In this document: positions 34,553-43,978 of the stretch, in pieces
How positions within the stretch are numbered: the stretch's first letter is position 1
Layout: every line of letters starts with the position of its first letter
NCBI GenBank assembly: GCA_964609825.1
Contig: CAZSSH010000011.1
Coordinates: 1-64,000, forward strand
Source: CAZSSH01 sp964609825
Lineage (GTDB): Bacteria > Verrucomicrobiota > Lentisphaeria > Victivallales > Victivallaceae
Direction: 5' to 3'
Length of the DNA stretch: 64,000 nucleotides
The notes under the pieces: generated by a model
Told to the model about the DNA's origin: nothing
Seen by the model: the letters and a program-made list of their open reading frames with translations, nothing else
Databases searched by the model: none
Program-made: the position numbers and the translations under genes

Positions 34553-37383
34553 GCCTTGGTCAAATACTTTTTAAGGTATTTCCCGGTATGCGATTTGGCA
34601 ATCTTGGCGACTTCCTCGGGCGTCCCGGCGGCGATGATTTTGCCGCCCTTGTCGCCGCCCTCGGGGCCCAGATCGATGATGTGGTCGGCGGTTTTGATCA
34701 CATCCAAATTGTGCTCAATCACGATCACTGTATTGCCCAGGTCGCGGAGCTTGTCCAGGACTTTTAAGAGTTGTTCAATGTCGGCCAAGTGGAGCCCGGT
34801 GGTCGGTTCGTCCAAAATATAGACGGTGTGGCCGCGCGGCACCCGCGCCAATTCGGCCGCGAGTTTGACGCGCTGGGCTTCGCCGCCCGATAAGGTGGTC
34901 GCCGGTTGCCCCAAGGTGATGTACCCTAAGCCCACCTCCTGCAAGGTCTTGAATTTGCGGGCCAAGGAGGGGATCGCGTGAAAAAAGTCCACCGCCTGAT
35001 CGACGGTCAAATCCAAAACATCGGCGATGCTGTGCTTTTTGTACTTGACGCTCAAGGTCTCTTTGTTGAAGCGTTTGCCGTTGCACTTGGAGCACTCGAC
35101 GTACACGTCGGAGAGAAACTGCATCTCGATTTTTTTGATCCCGTCGCCCTTGCACTCCTCGCAGCGCCCGCCCTTGACGTTAAAGCTGAAGCGGCCGGGC
35201 GCAAACCCGCGGATTTTGGACTCGGGCAAATCCGAAAAAAGTTTGCGGATCGCCCCAAACGCGTCGGTATAGGTGGCCGGGTTGGAGCGCGGAGTGCGCC
35301 CGATCGGGCTCTGGTCGATGGTGATGGCTTTGTCAATGTGCTCAAGGCCCTCGACCTTGTCGCACAAACCGGGGAGCTCGTCGGCGATTTTTTGGTGAAA
35401 ATTGAGCGTCCTGACTAAAATTTCATTGATGAGCGAGCTCTTGCCCGAGCCGGAGACGCCGGTGACGCAGCACAAGGTCCCCAACGGAATTTCGGCGGTG
35501 ACGTTTTTTAAATTATTCTGCCGGGCGTTGCGGATGGTGATTTTTTTGCCGTTGCCCGGATGGCGGACGGCCGGGACCTCGATGTTGCGTTTGCCGGTCA
35601 TAAAATCGGCGATGAGGGAGCCCTTGGTCTTTTTGACCTCCTCCACCGTCCCGGCGGCAATCAGGTGTCCGCCCTGACTTCCCGCGCCGGGCCCGAGCTC
35701 AAGCAGATAATCGGCGCGCTCAATCGTGTCCAAGTCGTGCTCGACGACCAGCACGGTGTTGCCGATGTCGCGTAGTTTCTCCAAGGTGTCGAGCAAACGG
35801 TCGTTGTCGCGCTGGTGCAAGCCGATGGAGGGCTCGTCCAAAATATAGAGTACGCCGACCAAACCGCACCCGAGCTGGGTCGCGAGTCGGATGCGCTGGG
35901 CTTCGCCACCCGAGAGGGTGCTGCTGATGCGGTCCAACGTGAGATAATTGAGCCCCACGTCGGCGAGGAATTGGAGGCGGCTCCGGATTTCCTTGAGGAC
36001 CTCCCCGGCGATGATCGCCTCCTCTTTGCCGAGCTTGAGGTCGGCCATAAAATGAATGGCTTTTTCGACCGAAAGAGCATTAAATTTGTCGATGCCGAGT
36101 CCGCCCACGGTGACGGCCAAACTCACCGGGTTGAGCCGCGAGCCATGGCAGGCCGGGCAGATCGCCGGGCTCAGATACTCCTTGAGGCGCTCGCGTACCG
36201 ACTCCGACTCGGTTTCCTCCATCCGTCGCTTGAGATTCTCCAAAATTCCCTCAAAGGGTTTGCTCCAGCGGTATTTTTTGCCGTGCATGTGGTAATCAAA
36301 CTCCAGCGGGGTGTCGCCGGTGCCGTAAAGGAGTTTCTTTTGGATGTCCTCCGGAAGTTTCTCAAACGGTGTCGTCAGCATATCGGGCAGGTTGAATTGC
36401 TCGGAGAACTTACGCAGCAACAAATTGTAATACATGATCAAATGCCGCGGCCCGCGCCGCCAGCCGGGGATCGCCCCTTTTTTGATCGAGAGCGTGCGGT
36501 CGGGAATGACCTTAACCGGATCCATGATGTGTTGAATCCCGAGGCCGTTGCAGACGTTGCATGCCCCGTAAGGCGAGTTAAACGAGAAATTGCGCGGCAG
36601 GAGTTTCCCGAAGGATAAATTGCAGTCGGCGCAAGCAAGGTTTTCGCTGATTTTTTCCTCGACATCATCGTAAATCACGGTGAGGTTGCCGTCGCCGTGG
36701 CGCAGGGCGGTTTCCACCGAGTCGGTGAGGCGCGACGGCTCGATTTTGCCGGTGATCAAGCGGTCGATCACCGCCTCAATGGTGTGGCGCTTGGTCTTTT
36801 CGAGCGCGATTTCGTCCTCCAACTCGATAAATTCGCCGTCCACCCGCGCCCGGACGAAGCCCTCGCCGCGCATGGTGTCAAAAATATCGCGGTGCTCGCC
36901 CTTTTTTCCAGCGACCAGCGGGGACAGCAAAATCAGCTTTTTGCCCGGTTCAATCGCCAAAATATAGTCAGCAATCGCTTGGGCGGACTGCGATTTCAGG
37001 ACTTTTCCGCACTCCGGGCAGTGGGCGATGCCGGTGTGGGCGTACAAGAGTCGCAGATAATCGTAAATCTCGGTCACCGTCGCCACCGTTGAGCGCGGGG
37101 TGCCGCCCGCCGACCTTTGCTCGATGGCAATCGCCGGGGAGAGACCCTCGATGTGCTCGACCTTGGGCTTTTGCAGCCGGTCGAGAAATTGCCGCGCATA
37201 GGCGGACAAACTCTCGACATAGCGGCGCTGCCCCTCGGCGTACAAGGTGTCAAACGCCAACGACGATTTGCCGGAGCCCGAGAGCCCGGTAATCACGACC
37301 AGCTTGTCGCGGGGGATGGTGACATCGATATTTTTGAGGTTGTGCTGACAGGCCCCGCGGATAACAATATTTTCAAAAGACAT
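34549..37383 (-). CDS. uvrA: Excinuclease ABC subunit A
   Basis: A protein of 944 residues, the normal UvrA length. The first ATPase has Walker A GLSGSGKSSLAFDT (Lys39) and the second GVSGSGKSSLINEI; the two signature/Walker B segments read LSGGEAQRIRLA...LDEPSIGLH and LSGGEAQRVKLA...LDEPTTGLH. Zinc-finger cysteines occur as CPECGK, CNVCNG / CPACHG and CEECKGDG...CSKCNGKRF. UvrA loads UvrB on damaged DNA in nucleotide excision repair. uvrB is not nearby. No clear Shine-Dalgarno precedes the ATG at 37383, but the N-terminus MSFENIVIRGACQHNLKNI is that of the family. Confidence 0.98.
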   Translation of the reverse strand: MSFENIVIRGACQHNLKNIDVTIPRDKLVVITGLSGSGKSSLAFDTLYAEGQRRYVESLSAYARQFLDRLQKPKVEHIEGLSPAIAIEQRSAGGTPRSTVATVTEIYDYLRLLYAHTGIAHCPECGKVLKSQSAQAIADYILAIEPGKKLILLSPLVAGKKGEHRDIFDTMRGEGFVRARVDGEFIELEDEIALEKTKRHTIEAVIDRLITGKIEPSRLTDSVETALRHGDGNLTVIYDDVEEKISENLACADCNLSFGKLLPRNFSFNSPYGACNVCNGLGIQHIMDPVKVIPDRTLSIKKGAIPGWRRGPRHLIMYYNLLLRKFSEQFNLPDMLTTPFEKLPEDIQKKLLYGTGDTPLEFDYHMHGKKYRWSKPFEGILENLKRRMEETESESVRERLKEYLSPAICPACHGSRLNPVSLAVTVGGLGIDKFNALSVEKAIHFMADLKLGKEEAIIAGEVLKEIRSRLQFLADVGLNYLTLDRISSTLSGGEAQRIRLATQLGCGLVGVLYILDEPSIGLHQRDNDRLLDTLEKLRDIGNTVLVVEHDLDTIERADYLLELGPGAGSQGGHLIAAGTVEEVKKTKGSLIADFMTGKRNIEVPAVRHPGNGKKITIRNARQNNLKNVTAEIPLGTLCCVTGVSGSGKSSLINEILVRTLNFHQKIADELPGLCDKVEGLEHIDKAITIDQSPIGRTPRSNPATYTDAFGAIRKLFSDLPESKIRGFAPGRFSFNVKGGRCEECKGDGIKKIEMQFLSDVYVECSKCNGKRFNKETLSVKYKKHSIADVLDLTVDQAVDFFHAIPSLARKFKTLQEVGLGYITLGQPATTLSGGEAQRVKLAAELARVPRGHTVYILDEPTTGLHLADIEQLLKVLDKLRDLGNTVIVIEHNLDVIKTADHIIDLGPEGGDKGGKIIAAGTPEEVAKIAKSHTGKYLKKYLTKA

Positions 37384-37709
37384 GATGATTCACTTGGATT
37401 ATGGTTTTATATAAATTACTTTGTCCGGCTGAAATATTCAAGCCAAACGGAGGAAAAAGTCGAAAAATCCGCCGGACGGTCACCGAAGGTGATGTCTTGC
37501 AACAATTATGATCAAAATACTGTTTTACCGGAGTGATATAAATTGTTTTTTAATTAAAGAGAGGCAAGGTTTTAAAAATAATTATAAAAAAATATTTTTT
37601 TGATGATTGATGTTGTTTTTTTATGGAAAGGCATATATATTAGCAAAAATGATTCATCAATAATGGTAATATCATCGAAACCGGGACGGAAAGGCAGTGT
37701 TTTTTTGAA
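37384..37709. other. AT-rich intergenic region between uvrA and the coiled-coil gene
   Basis: These 326 bases lie between divergent genes. The first third holds weak promoter-like sequence for uvrA (TATAAA on the minus strand near 37410, without a good -35). The part from about 37500 on is very AT-rich with runs of A and T. The only well-formed element is the plus-strand promoter at 37613-37641. No gene, tRNA or repeat was found. Confidence 0.6.
37613..37641 (+). promoter_or_regulatory. Promoter for the coiled-coil gene
   Basis: TTGTTT (37613-37618), 17 bases, TATATT (37636-37641). It stands about 70 bases before the start at 37710 and matches the spacing and -10 box used elsewhere in the window, although the general AT-richness lowers its weight. 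Confidence 0.45.
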
Positions 37710-38684
37710 ATGGTAAAATCGATTTTAAATATTTTTTTGATTTTATGCTGCATCGGCGGCTATTTTTGGTATCACCATGATAAAGAACAAAAAGAAATTG
37801 AATTAAAAAGGCAAAAGGAAATTGAAATAAAGAGGCAAGCTGAAATTGCCCGAATCGATCGTATTGAAAGAATAAAAAGAGAAATCGCCCGGGGGCAAGA
37901 CCGAGTCGAGCAATTAAACCGCGATTTAAATGAAACTCAAACCCAGTTGAGCTCCGAACTTGAAAAAAAAGCAAACGCCGAAAATGATTTGACTGAAATA
38001 CAAAAGAAAAAAGAAGAGTTGTCATCTACTGTGAATAGTTTGAATAATGAAGCGAGAAAGTTTCAGGACGGACAGCGAAATAAACCTCGGGCCACTGAAA
38101 CAACAGGCGAAATCAGAAAAGAAATCATCCAATTGAATGCCTCGCTCGCCAAGGGCGAAGACGAAATTAAAAAACTTGATTGTCATTATGAATGTATGAA
38201 AAGAGAAAGTTATGATGACAGAAGAAAACCCTCAGACAACGATAACGGTGCTTGGAATTACCGTCAGGGCCAATACGTTTGGATTTGTAAAACTCACGGC
38301 TATGCTTTCTCAAAGAATATTCAATATTGGGATTATCGCAATGAATCCGCGCGACTTGCAAACAATGTAAAAGAGATCCGTAATAAAATCTCTGTTTTGA
38401 ATTATGAGATCGAAAGAAATAAAAATATCGATAAGGAAAATAGAGAATTAGCTGATAAATATTTGAATGAAATTAATCTAAAAATTTCCAAGATTCAAGC
38501 TCAGCAAAAGATTGTTACGGCAGAAGAATCCAGACTTCTCGCTTTAAAAAAAGACGCGGACCGCAATGTGGCGATTTACAATATCAAGATCAATAATATG
38601 AATAATGAGCTTAAGTCATTGAAAATTAGACAGTTTGACTTGATGCGGGAAAATGAATCGCTTGCGGGCGCTCCGCAACAATGA
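37710..38684 (+). CDS. Membrane-anchored coiled-coil protein of unknown function
   Basis: A protein of 324 residues that I do not recognise. An N-terminal membrane segment (ILNIFLILCCIGGYFWY) is followed by long charged coiled coil (~24-155 and ~215-320), rich in Lys, Glu, Asn and Ile. Between them lies a small region with two Cys (LDCHYECMKRES) and WNYRQGQYVWICKTHGYAF, which might bind metal through Cys and His. Codons are AT-rich (AAA, GAA, AAT, ATT), unlike the GC-rich genes on both sides, and the upstream region is AT-rich too, which suggests recent transfer. No strong ribosome site is visible. It may be cotranscribed with the MFS gene 27 bases downstream. Confidence 0.7.
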   Translation: MVKSILNIFLILCCIGGYFWYHHDKEQKEIELKRQKEIEIKRQAEIARIDRIERIKREIARGQDRVEQLNRDLNETQTQLSSELEKKANAENDLTEIQKKKEELSSTVNSLNNEARKFQDGQRNKPRATETTGEIRKEIIQLNASLAKGEDEIKKLDCHYECMKRESYDDRRKPSDNDNGAWNYRQGQYVWICKTHGYAFSKNIQYWDYRNESARLANNVKEIRNKISVLNYEIERNKNIDKENRELADKYLNEINLKISKIQAQQKIVTAEESRLLALKKDADRNVAIYNIKINNMNNELKSLKIRQFDLMRENESLAGAPQQ

Positions 38685-38711
38685 TATTTAAGGATTGGGA
38701 ACTGTAAAAAA

Positions 38712-39977
38712 ATGAAGAAACCGTGGAGTTGGATTCCCGGCTGCTATTTCGCCGAGGGCGGTCCCTTTGTGATCGTCTCGGCGGTATCGGCGGTGGTGTT
38801 TAAGAGCATCGGGATGAGCAATCAGGAGCTTGCCTTTTGGAGCGGGCTTTTGATGCTGCCGTGGTCGGTGAAACCCTTGTGGACGCCCTTGTTGGACATT
38901 TATCTTACCAAACGGCACTGGGTGATCGGCAACCAGTTTTTAATGGCAATATTGTTTTTGCTGTTAAGCGGGTTGTTTGCCGTCGGTGGCGCGGTGTGGG
39001 CCTTGATCGCTTTGTTTTTTATCCTAGCTTTTGCCTCGGCCACCCATGACGCGGCGGTGGATGGGCTCTATATAATCGCGTTGTCTCCCAACGAGCAGTC
39101 GTTTTTTGCCGGGATGCGCGGGATGTTTTACCGCTTTGCGATGGTGGCGGTACAGGGCGGGTTGGTGGTGTTCGCCGGGGTGATCGGCAAAAAATACGGC
39201 AATGTCCAAATCGGCTGGGCCGGTGCAATGGGGATTGCGGGATTGGTATTACTGCTGCTTGCCTTGTGGCACACTTGGGCGCTCCCCCGGGCGGAAGGAA
39301 ACGTCAATGAAGAAACGGGCAAAGCCGAGCTTGCCGAATTTTTTCATGCCTTTATATTCTTTTTCCGCAAAAAGGGCGTGATCCCGATGCTCTCTTTTTT
39401 GTTTGTCTTTCGCATGGCCGAGTCGCTCTTGGGCAATATGAGCAAAGCATTTATGCTCGACCCGGTGTCGGCGGGCGGCCTGGGGATGACGTTGGAGCAG
39501 CAGGGGGTGCTGTATGGCACATTCGGCGTGATTGCGCTCATCGCGGGTGGGATTTTGGGCGGGATGCTGGCGTCGTTTTTCGGCTTTCACAAAGTATTGT
39601 GGTTTCTGGTTTGCGCAATCAATCTCCCGGATTTTGTCTACGTCTATCTCGCTTGGGTGCAGCCGCAAAATATGTGGGTGATCGGTGTTAACATTGCGGT
39701 CGAGCAATTCGGCTACGGCCTTGGCTACACGGTTTATATGCTTGCCTTGCTGGCGTTTGCGGAAGACTCGGGCAAATTTAAGACCAGCCACTTTGCCCTG
39801 ATGACCGGACTTGGGATTTTGGGCTTGATGATTCCCACGGCGATGTCGGGCGAAATTTGCCACAACATCGGCGGTTATTTTAATTATTTCTGGGTGGTGG
39901 TGATGATGACGATCCCCAGTTTTTTGGTGTGCATCCCGTTGCAAACAATCATTAGAAAGGATTTCGGCAAAAAATGA
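38712..39977 (+). CDS. MFS transporter, AmpG-like (PAT family)
   Basis: A protein of 421 residues with about 12 membrane helices. MLPWSVKPLWTPLLDIY and ASATHDAAVDGLYI...RGMFYR correspond to the conserved segments of the AmpG / peptide-acetyl-CoA transporter group (F/L-W-x-P-L-L-D and D-x-A-V-D). AmpG imports anhydro-muropeptides released from the cell wall; PAT relatives carry other solutes, so the substrate is not certain. The start is preceded by AAGGATTGGGAACTG. The following hydrolase gene overlaps its stop by 4 bases (ATGA), which suggests that the imported compound may be processed by that enzyme. Confidence 0.75.
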   Translation: MKKPWSWIPGCYFAEGGPFVIVSAVSAVVFKSIGMSNQELAFWSGLLMLPWSVKPLWTPLLDIYLTKRHWVIGNQFLMAILFLLLSGLFAVGGAVWALIALFFILAFASATHDAAVDGLYIIALSPNEQSFFAGMRGMFYRFAMVAVQGGLVVFAGVIGKKYGNVQIGWAGAMGIAGLVLLLLALWHTWALPRAEGNVNEETGKAELAEFFHAFIFFFRKKGVIPMLSFLFVFRMAESLLGNMSKAFMLDPVSAGGLGMTLEQQGVLYGTFGVIALIAGGILGGMLASFFGFHKVLWFLVCAINLPDFVYVYLAWVQPQNMWVIGVNIAVEQFGYGLGYTVYMLALLAFAEDSGKFKTSHFALMTGLGILGLMIPTAMSGEICHNIGGYFNYFWVVVMMTIPSFLVCIPLQTIIRKDFGKK

Positions 39978-40807
39978 AAGTCACGATTTTGGGCAGTGCG
40001 GCCGCCGAGGCGATCCCGGCCCTGTGGTGCGAGTGCGACATTTGCAAGCAGGCCAAGACTTTAAAAGGCAAAGATATCCGGCGTCGGGCGAGTTATTTGC
40101 TGAACGACGATACTTTGATTGACTTTGGCCCCGATATTTTTTCGCAGTTCAACGATCTTGCCGATTCGCTGGCGATCCGCCGGATTTTTTTCACCCACTC
40201 GCATCAGGATCACTTAAATGCCCATGATTTGTTGTGGCGTTTTCCCGGTTACAGCAGTGTCCGGCAAAACATCCGCATTTACGGCAACGAGGCGGTCATC
40301 CGCAAAATTCGCGCCGCCCAGGTTGACACCGCCGCCATGGCGCAACCTTCGGATTTTCGGATGGAGTTGGTGCGGGTGCTGCCCGGTCAGGATTTGACGG
40401 ACGGCGACCTTACGGTGTGGCCGGTGCGCGCCAATCACGAGCCGCGCGAAGTGCCGCTTATTTTCGGCTTTCAGCAGGGCGGCAAGCGCGTATTGATTGC
40501 CAATGACACGGGGATGCTCGCCGAGGCAAGTTTGCGGCATCTCGCCGATAAAAAGTTTGATTTGGCGATCATCGACGCCACTTGCGGCGTAAATGATTGC
40601 CGCGACCACCATCTGGGAGCGCAAAATGTGCTGGATTTTTGTCGTGAATTGCGCGCGGTCAGAGCACTCGGCGAGGACTCGATGGTGGTGGTCAACCACT
40701 TCTCGCACAACGGGCAAATGCTGCACCGCGATCTGGAGGCTTTTTTCGGCCCGCACGGGATTAAGGTGGGGTATGACAATATGGTGATTGATTTAAACAC
40801 CCTTTGA
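39974..40807 (+). CDS. Metallo-beta-lactamase-fold phosphodiesterase, PhnP-like
   Basis: A protein of 277 residues. LGSAAAEAIPALWCECDICKQA is the N-terminus typical of the PhnP subgroup, which starts with a loop carrying a zinc-binding Cys cluster (C-X-C-X2-C). FTHSHQDHLNAHDL is the metal-binding motif, VRANHEP, IANDTGM and VNHFSHN supply the other ligands. PhnP is a cyclic phosphodiesterase of phosphonate breakdown; no phn genes are nearby, so the relative here may have another phosphodiester substrate. It overlaps the AmpG-like gene by 4 bases and is probably cotranscribed with it. Confidence 0.8.
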   Translation: MKVTILGSAAAEAIPALWCECDICKQAKTLKGKDIRRRASYLLNDDTLIDFGPDIFSQFNDLADSLAIRRIFFTHSHQDHLNAHDLLWRFPGYSSVRQNIRIYGNEAVIRKIRAAQVDTAAMAQPSDFRMELVRVLPGQDLTDGDLTVWPVRANHEPREVPLIFGFQQGGKRVLIANDTGMLAEASLRHLADKKFDLAIIDATCGVNDCRDHHLGAQNVLDFCRELRAVRALGEDSMVVVNHFSHNGQMLHRDLEAFFGPHGIKVGYDNMVIDLNTL

Positions 40808-40840
40808 GCCGAAGTTTTGTCGAAAAATCATCATTTTGAG

Positions 40841-40869
40841 TTGCAAATAAAACACAGTCGGTATATAAT
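40841..40869 (+). promoter_or_regulatory. Promoter for the YceD-like gene and following genes
   Basis: TTGCAA (40841-40846), 17 bases, TATAAT (40864-40869). The start codon at 40940 follows about 70 bases later with AAGGAAA before it. Confidence 0.6.
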
Positions 40870-40939
40870 ATAGTTGAGGCCGGATTGAACTTAGCTGTCA
40901 TGTGTGCAAAAGCAGCCCGGCAATTGATTAAGGAAATTT

Positions 40940-41407
40940 ATGATTAAATTGTTTATCAGCCGGCTGGAGAAACAGCCGGATCATTTGGTGGGCGAAGAGC
41001 CCGCCGAGCTTTTGGGGATTGAGAATTCGGACAATCTCACCATTGACTCGCCCATGCGTTATGACTTGGAGGCAAAAATCATCTCCGGTGAAATTCTTGT
41101 GAGCGGTAAAATCGCCGTCGATATTTCGGGCTTGTGCGGCCGTTGTCTGGTTCCGTGCAAGGAAACGGTCGGCAACGATCAAATTTATCTCTTGTTTGAA
41201 ATCGGCAAAGAGGACGAGATTGACATTACCGAGGATATCCGCACCGAGATGCTGCTTGAGCTGCCGATGAATCTGGTGTGCATGGAGAACTGCGCCGGGC
41301 TGTGTCCGGTCTGCGGCGGCAACCGCAATCAGAAAAAATGCCATTGCCGGGAGGACACCCCCCCCGCCGGTGACTGCTGGAGCGCTTTGGACGATTTGAA
41401 ATTGTAA
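40940..41407 (+). CDS. YceD/DUF177 family protein
   Basis: A protein of 155 residues. The middle has SGKIAVDISGLCGRCLVPC, the cysteine element of the DUF177 family, and EDIRTEMLLELPMNLVC...CAGLCPVCGG is the usual C-terminal box. The tail adds further cysteines and a histidine (KKCHCRED), so a zinc site is plausible. YceD proteins are linked to 23S rRNA or ribosome assembly and normally precede rpmF; here the next gene is a lipoprotein, so the usual partner is missing. AAGGAAATTT before the ATG is a good ribosome site and a promoter lies at 40841-40869. Confidence 0.85.
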   Translation: MIKLFISRLEKQPDHLVGEEPAELLGIENSDNLTIDSPMRYDLEAKIISGEILVSGKIAVDISGLCGRCLVPCKETVGNDQIYLLFEIGKEDEIDITEDIRTEMLLELPMNLVCMENCAGLCPVCGGNRNQKKCHCREDTPPAGDCWSALDDLKL

Positions 41408-41429
41408 AAAATAATCAGGAGGCCGGAGA

Positions 41430-43964
41430 ATGATAAAGCATGGTTTGGGTTTATTGCTGGCATTGACTCTTTGCGGCTGCGCCGGCGAACGCATGATGAA
41501 TAGCTCTCCGTTTGGCGCCAAAGATGCTGCCAAGGGCGCCGAGCCGATTCAAAACAGTGTCAATGTCTGGCCGCTGGCATATCAATCTGGCGACAATTTG
41601 AGCGTGTTGTGGCCGATGTACGATCAGGATCCCAACGGCTTCTCCGTCCGCCCGCTGTTTGTCAAGGACAAGGATTTTTACGGCATTGTGCCCCCGGTCT
41701 GCGGCTGCCAAAACGGCAAGGGTTGGTTTTTGAGCTTGTACAATACCGAAAACAACTTCGGTTTTGCGCCGGTGTTCAACTATGGCAACAAACTTAATTA
41801 CTACGGTCCGGTGTGGTACAACGGTGACAAATTCGGTTTCTTCCCGGCGTTTTGGGCCGGTAAAAATTATCATACCGTGCCGCCGTTGTATTATTGCCAA
41901 AACGGCAAGGGCTGGGTTGCCAATGTTTATAATACCGAAAACAATTTCGGGATGTTCCCTATTTTCAACCACGGCAAAGACTTTAGTTACTACGGCCCGG
42001 TGTGGTTTTGGGATAAGCAATACGGCGTTTTTCCGGTGGCGTCATTGGGGGGCGAGTACCAAGCGGTTTGCCCGGTGGTCTGGGGACCGGAGATGGTGTT
42101 TTTCCCGGGCGGGTATTTTTCCAAAAAGTTCAATCTTTTGACGCTGGCTTGGTGGGAGTATCAGGACGACGCGCTTAACAAGTGGGGATTTTTCCCGGTG
42201 GTCCACTGGACGCCGGAGTTTAAAAATGTGCTCAATTACTGGCAGACTAAAGACAATCTGGGCGTGTTTCCATTGTTCATGGCCGGCAACGATCTTAATT
42301 ACGCAACGTTAGCTTGGTGGAAAGGCGAAGAGTACGGTTTTTTTCCCTTCTTTTGGAAGGGTAAAGATTACAGCACCTTGCAGCCGTTGTATTATTACGG
42401 CTGCGACAAAGACGCAACCACCCTCAATTTATTGTGGTTTTTGTATCATGGCAAATATCGTTATCAGTCCGATAACGGTGCTTTAAAGTCAATCGATAAT
42501 ATGTTTTTGCTCTTTGGCAATTACAACCGCAATCTTGTCAATCAGACGGTCGATGTCGGTTTCTGGCCGCTTTTTGACTACAACAATCTTGAATACAGCG
42601 ATAATTTCATGTATTTGCTCGGTGTCTCCAAAAACAGCTTTGGCGTATTTGCTCCTTTCGGGTTTGAGAATAAAAAGAGCTGTGTTTCCGGTGCGTTGCC
42701 GGATGATTGGCAGCATCAAAATCCGTTGGGCAGCGGTTTTGTCAACGCTCCCAAAGCACGCGTTGCTTCGGAGGACAACAATCTTTTGTTGTTTCTCTAC
42801 CGCGGAACTCAATCTGTTTACCGGGAGTGGACGCCGGGGCAAAAGACGGAGCAGCTGACGCGGCTGGTAAAGTTGCTCCGGAATATCCCTTGGGTGTTCA
42901 ATTCGGATGTTGCTCCAGAGAAACGCACTACTGCCCAGCAGCAGGCCTTTGATGACAGCACCCGCAAGCGGGAACAGCGTTTGGCGGAAATCCGCAAACT
43001 ATTGAAAGAGCTCGGGCTGCCGGAAAATGCTCCGTTTGAGAGCGATGCCGACCGCAAGGCTCTGGAGGCGCAACTGATTCCTTTTACCGTCGAGAAACAA
43101 TACAGCTCTTATTTTACGCCGTTGGCTTGGTCGAGCCGTTACGGCAACGATCAGACAGCCGGGGCGCTGTGGCCGTTGTTTCTTTACAGCAAAAACGGCA
43201 ATAAAGAAGTACGCGGCGTTTTCTTTTGCTTTAATATTGACGAGCAAAAGCCGGATGCATTGCCCACCCCAAACGAGTGCAACCACCCGGTGGATACAGC
43301 CTTTGGCTCTGCCGACAAAGCATATATTGCCTCTGACAAAGTCAACTTTATGGGCTTTTTGTTTCATCACAGCCTGACGACTTACCGAGAGTGGGATGCA
43401 GCCAAACAGCCGGATAAACTCGGGCAGCTTTTGACCCAGCTCCGTCAAGTTACCCCGATCGCTTGTGAAGATATTTTGGAAAGTCAGCGCACGGAAAAAC
43501 AACAGCAATCCTATATTTCAAGTCTCGAAAAGCGCCAAACGCAATTTGATAAAATCCGGCAGCTTTTAAAGGAGATCGGTTTGCCGGAAAATACGCCGTT
43601 GGAAACCGCCGAGGATCGTCAGGCAATCGAAAAACAGTTGATCGCTTTTACCGTCAAAAAGGAATACTGCTCGTATTTTACCCCCTTGTTTTGGTCGTTC
43701 GGCTATGGCAATGACAAAAAAATCGCCGTGCTGTGGCCGTTTTACCGCTACAGCAAAAACGGCGACCGGGTCGATCAAAGCATTTTACAGTATTTTTACC
43801 GCAACCAGAGTGATGAAAAGGTGTCACAGACGGATGTTTTCCCGTTTATTTCCGTGTTTGAAAATAAGGACGAGTACCATTTTTCGTGGGGTTGGCGGTT
43901 GTTCCGTTACGAAAGGAACCTTGACCAAACCAAATATTGGCTGTTTTTTATCCCGCTTCAATAA
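41430..43964 (+). CDS. Lipoprotein with aromatic-rich tandem repeats, function unknown
   Basis: A protein of 844 residues that I do not recognise. MIKHGLGLLLALTLCGC is a lipoprotein signal, with lipidated Cys17. Residues ~45-340 are a run of short beta repeats rich in Trp, Tyr, Phe and Gly with the core pattern 'GxFPxFxxGKxxxxxxPLxY'; two longer copies both contain YNTENNFG and YYGPVW. From ~455 and ~644 two ~145-residue modules repeat: TYREW/VYREW, a helical part ending LLKELGLPEN or LLKEIGLPEN, then SYFTPLAWS or SYFTPLFWS. The repeats suggest a beta-propeller or solenoid at the cell envelope. CAGGAGGCCGGAGA is a strong ribosome site. Confidence 0.75.
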   Translation: MIKHGLGLLLALTLCGCAGERMMNSSPFGAKDAAKGAEPIQNSVNVWPLAYQSGDNLSVLWPMYDQDPNGFSVRPLFVKDKDFYGIVPPVCGCQNGKGWFLSLYNTENNFGFAPVFNYGNKLNYYGPVWYNGDKFGFFPAFWAGKNYHTVPPLYYCQNGKGWVANVYNTENNFGMFPIFNHGKDFSYYGPVWFWDKQYGVFPVASLGGEYQAVCPVVWGPEMVFFPGGYFSKKFNLLTLAWWEYQDDALNKWGFFPVVHWTPEFKNVLNYWQTKDNLGVFPLFMAGNDLNYATLAWWKGEEYGFFPFFWKGKDYSTLQPLYYYGCDKDATTLNLLWFLYHGKYRYQSDNGALKSIDNMFLLFGNYNRNLVNQTVDVGFWPLFDYNNLEYSDNFMYLLGVSKNSFGVFAPFGFENKKSCVSGALPDDWQHQNPLGSGFVNAPKARVASEDNNLLLFLYRGTQSVYREWTPGQKTEQLTRLVKLLRNIPWVFNSDVAPEKRTTAQQQAFDDSTRKREQRLAEIRKLLKELGLPENAPFESDADRKALEAQLIPFTVEKQYSSYFTPLAWSSRYGNDQTAGALWPLFLYSKNGNKEVRGVFFCFNIDEQKPDALPTPNECNHPVDTAFGSADKAYIASDKVNFMGFLFHHSLTTYREWDAAKQPDKLGQLLTQLRQVTPIACEDILESQRTEKQQQSYISSLEKRQTQFDKIRQLLKEIGLPENTPLETAEDRQAIEKQLIAFTVKKEYCSYFTPLFWSFGYGNDKKIAVLWPFYRYSKNGDRVDQSILQYFYRNQSDEKVSQTDVFPFISVFENKDEYHFSWGWRLFRYERNLDQTKYWLFFIPLQ

Positions 43965-43978
43965 ATCAGGAGGCTACG

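Noticed and set aside
37490..37505. Small CACC-GAA-GGTG hairpin downstream of uvrA's start region
   Set aside because: Four-base stem only, without a T run; too short to support a function.
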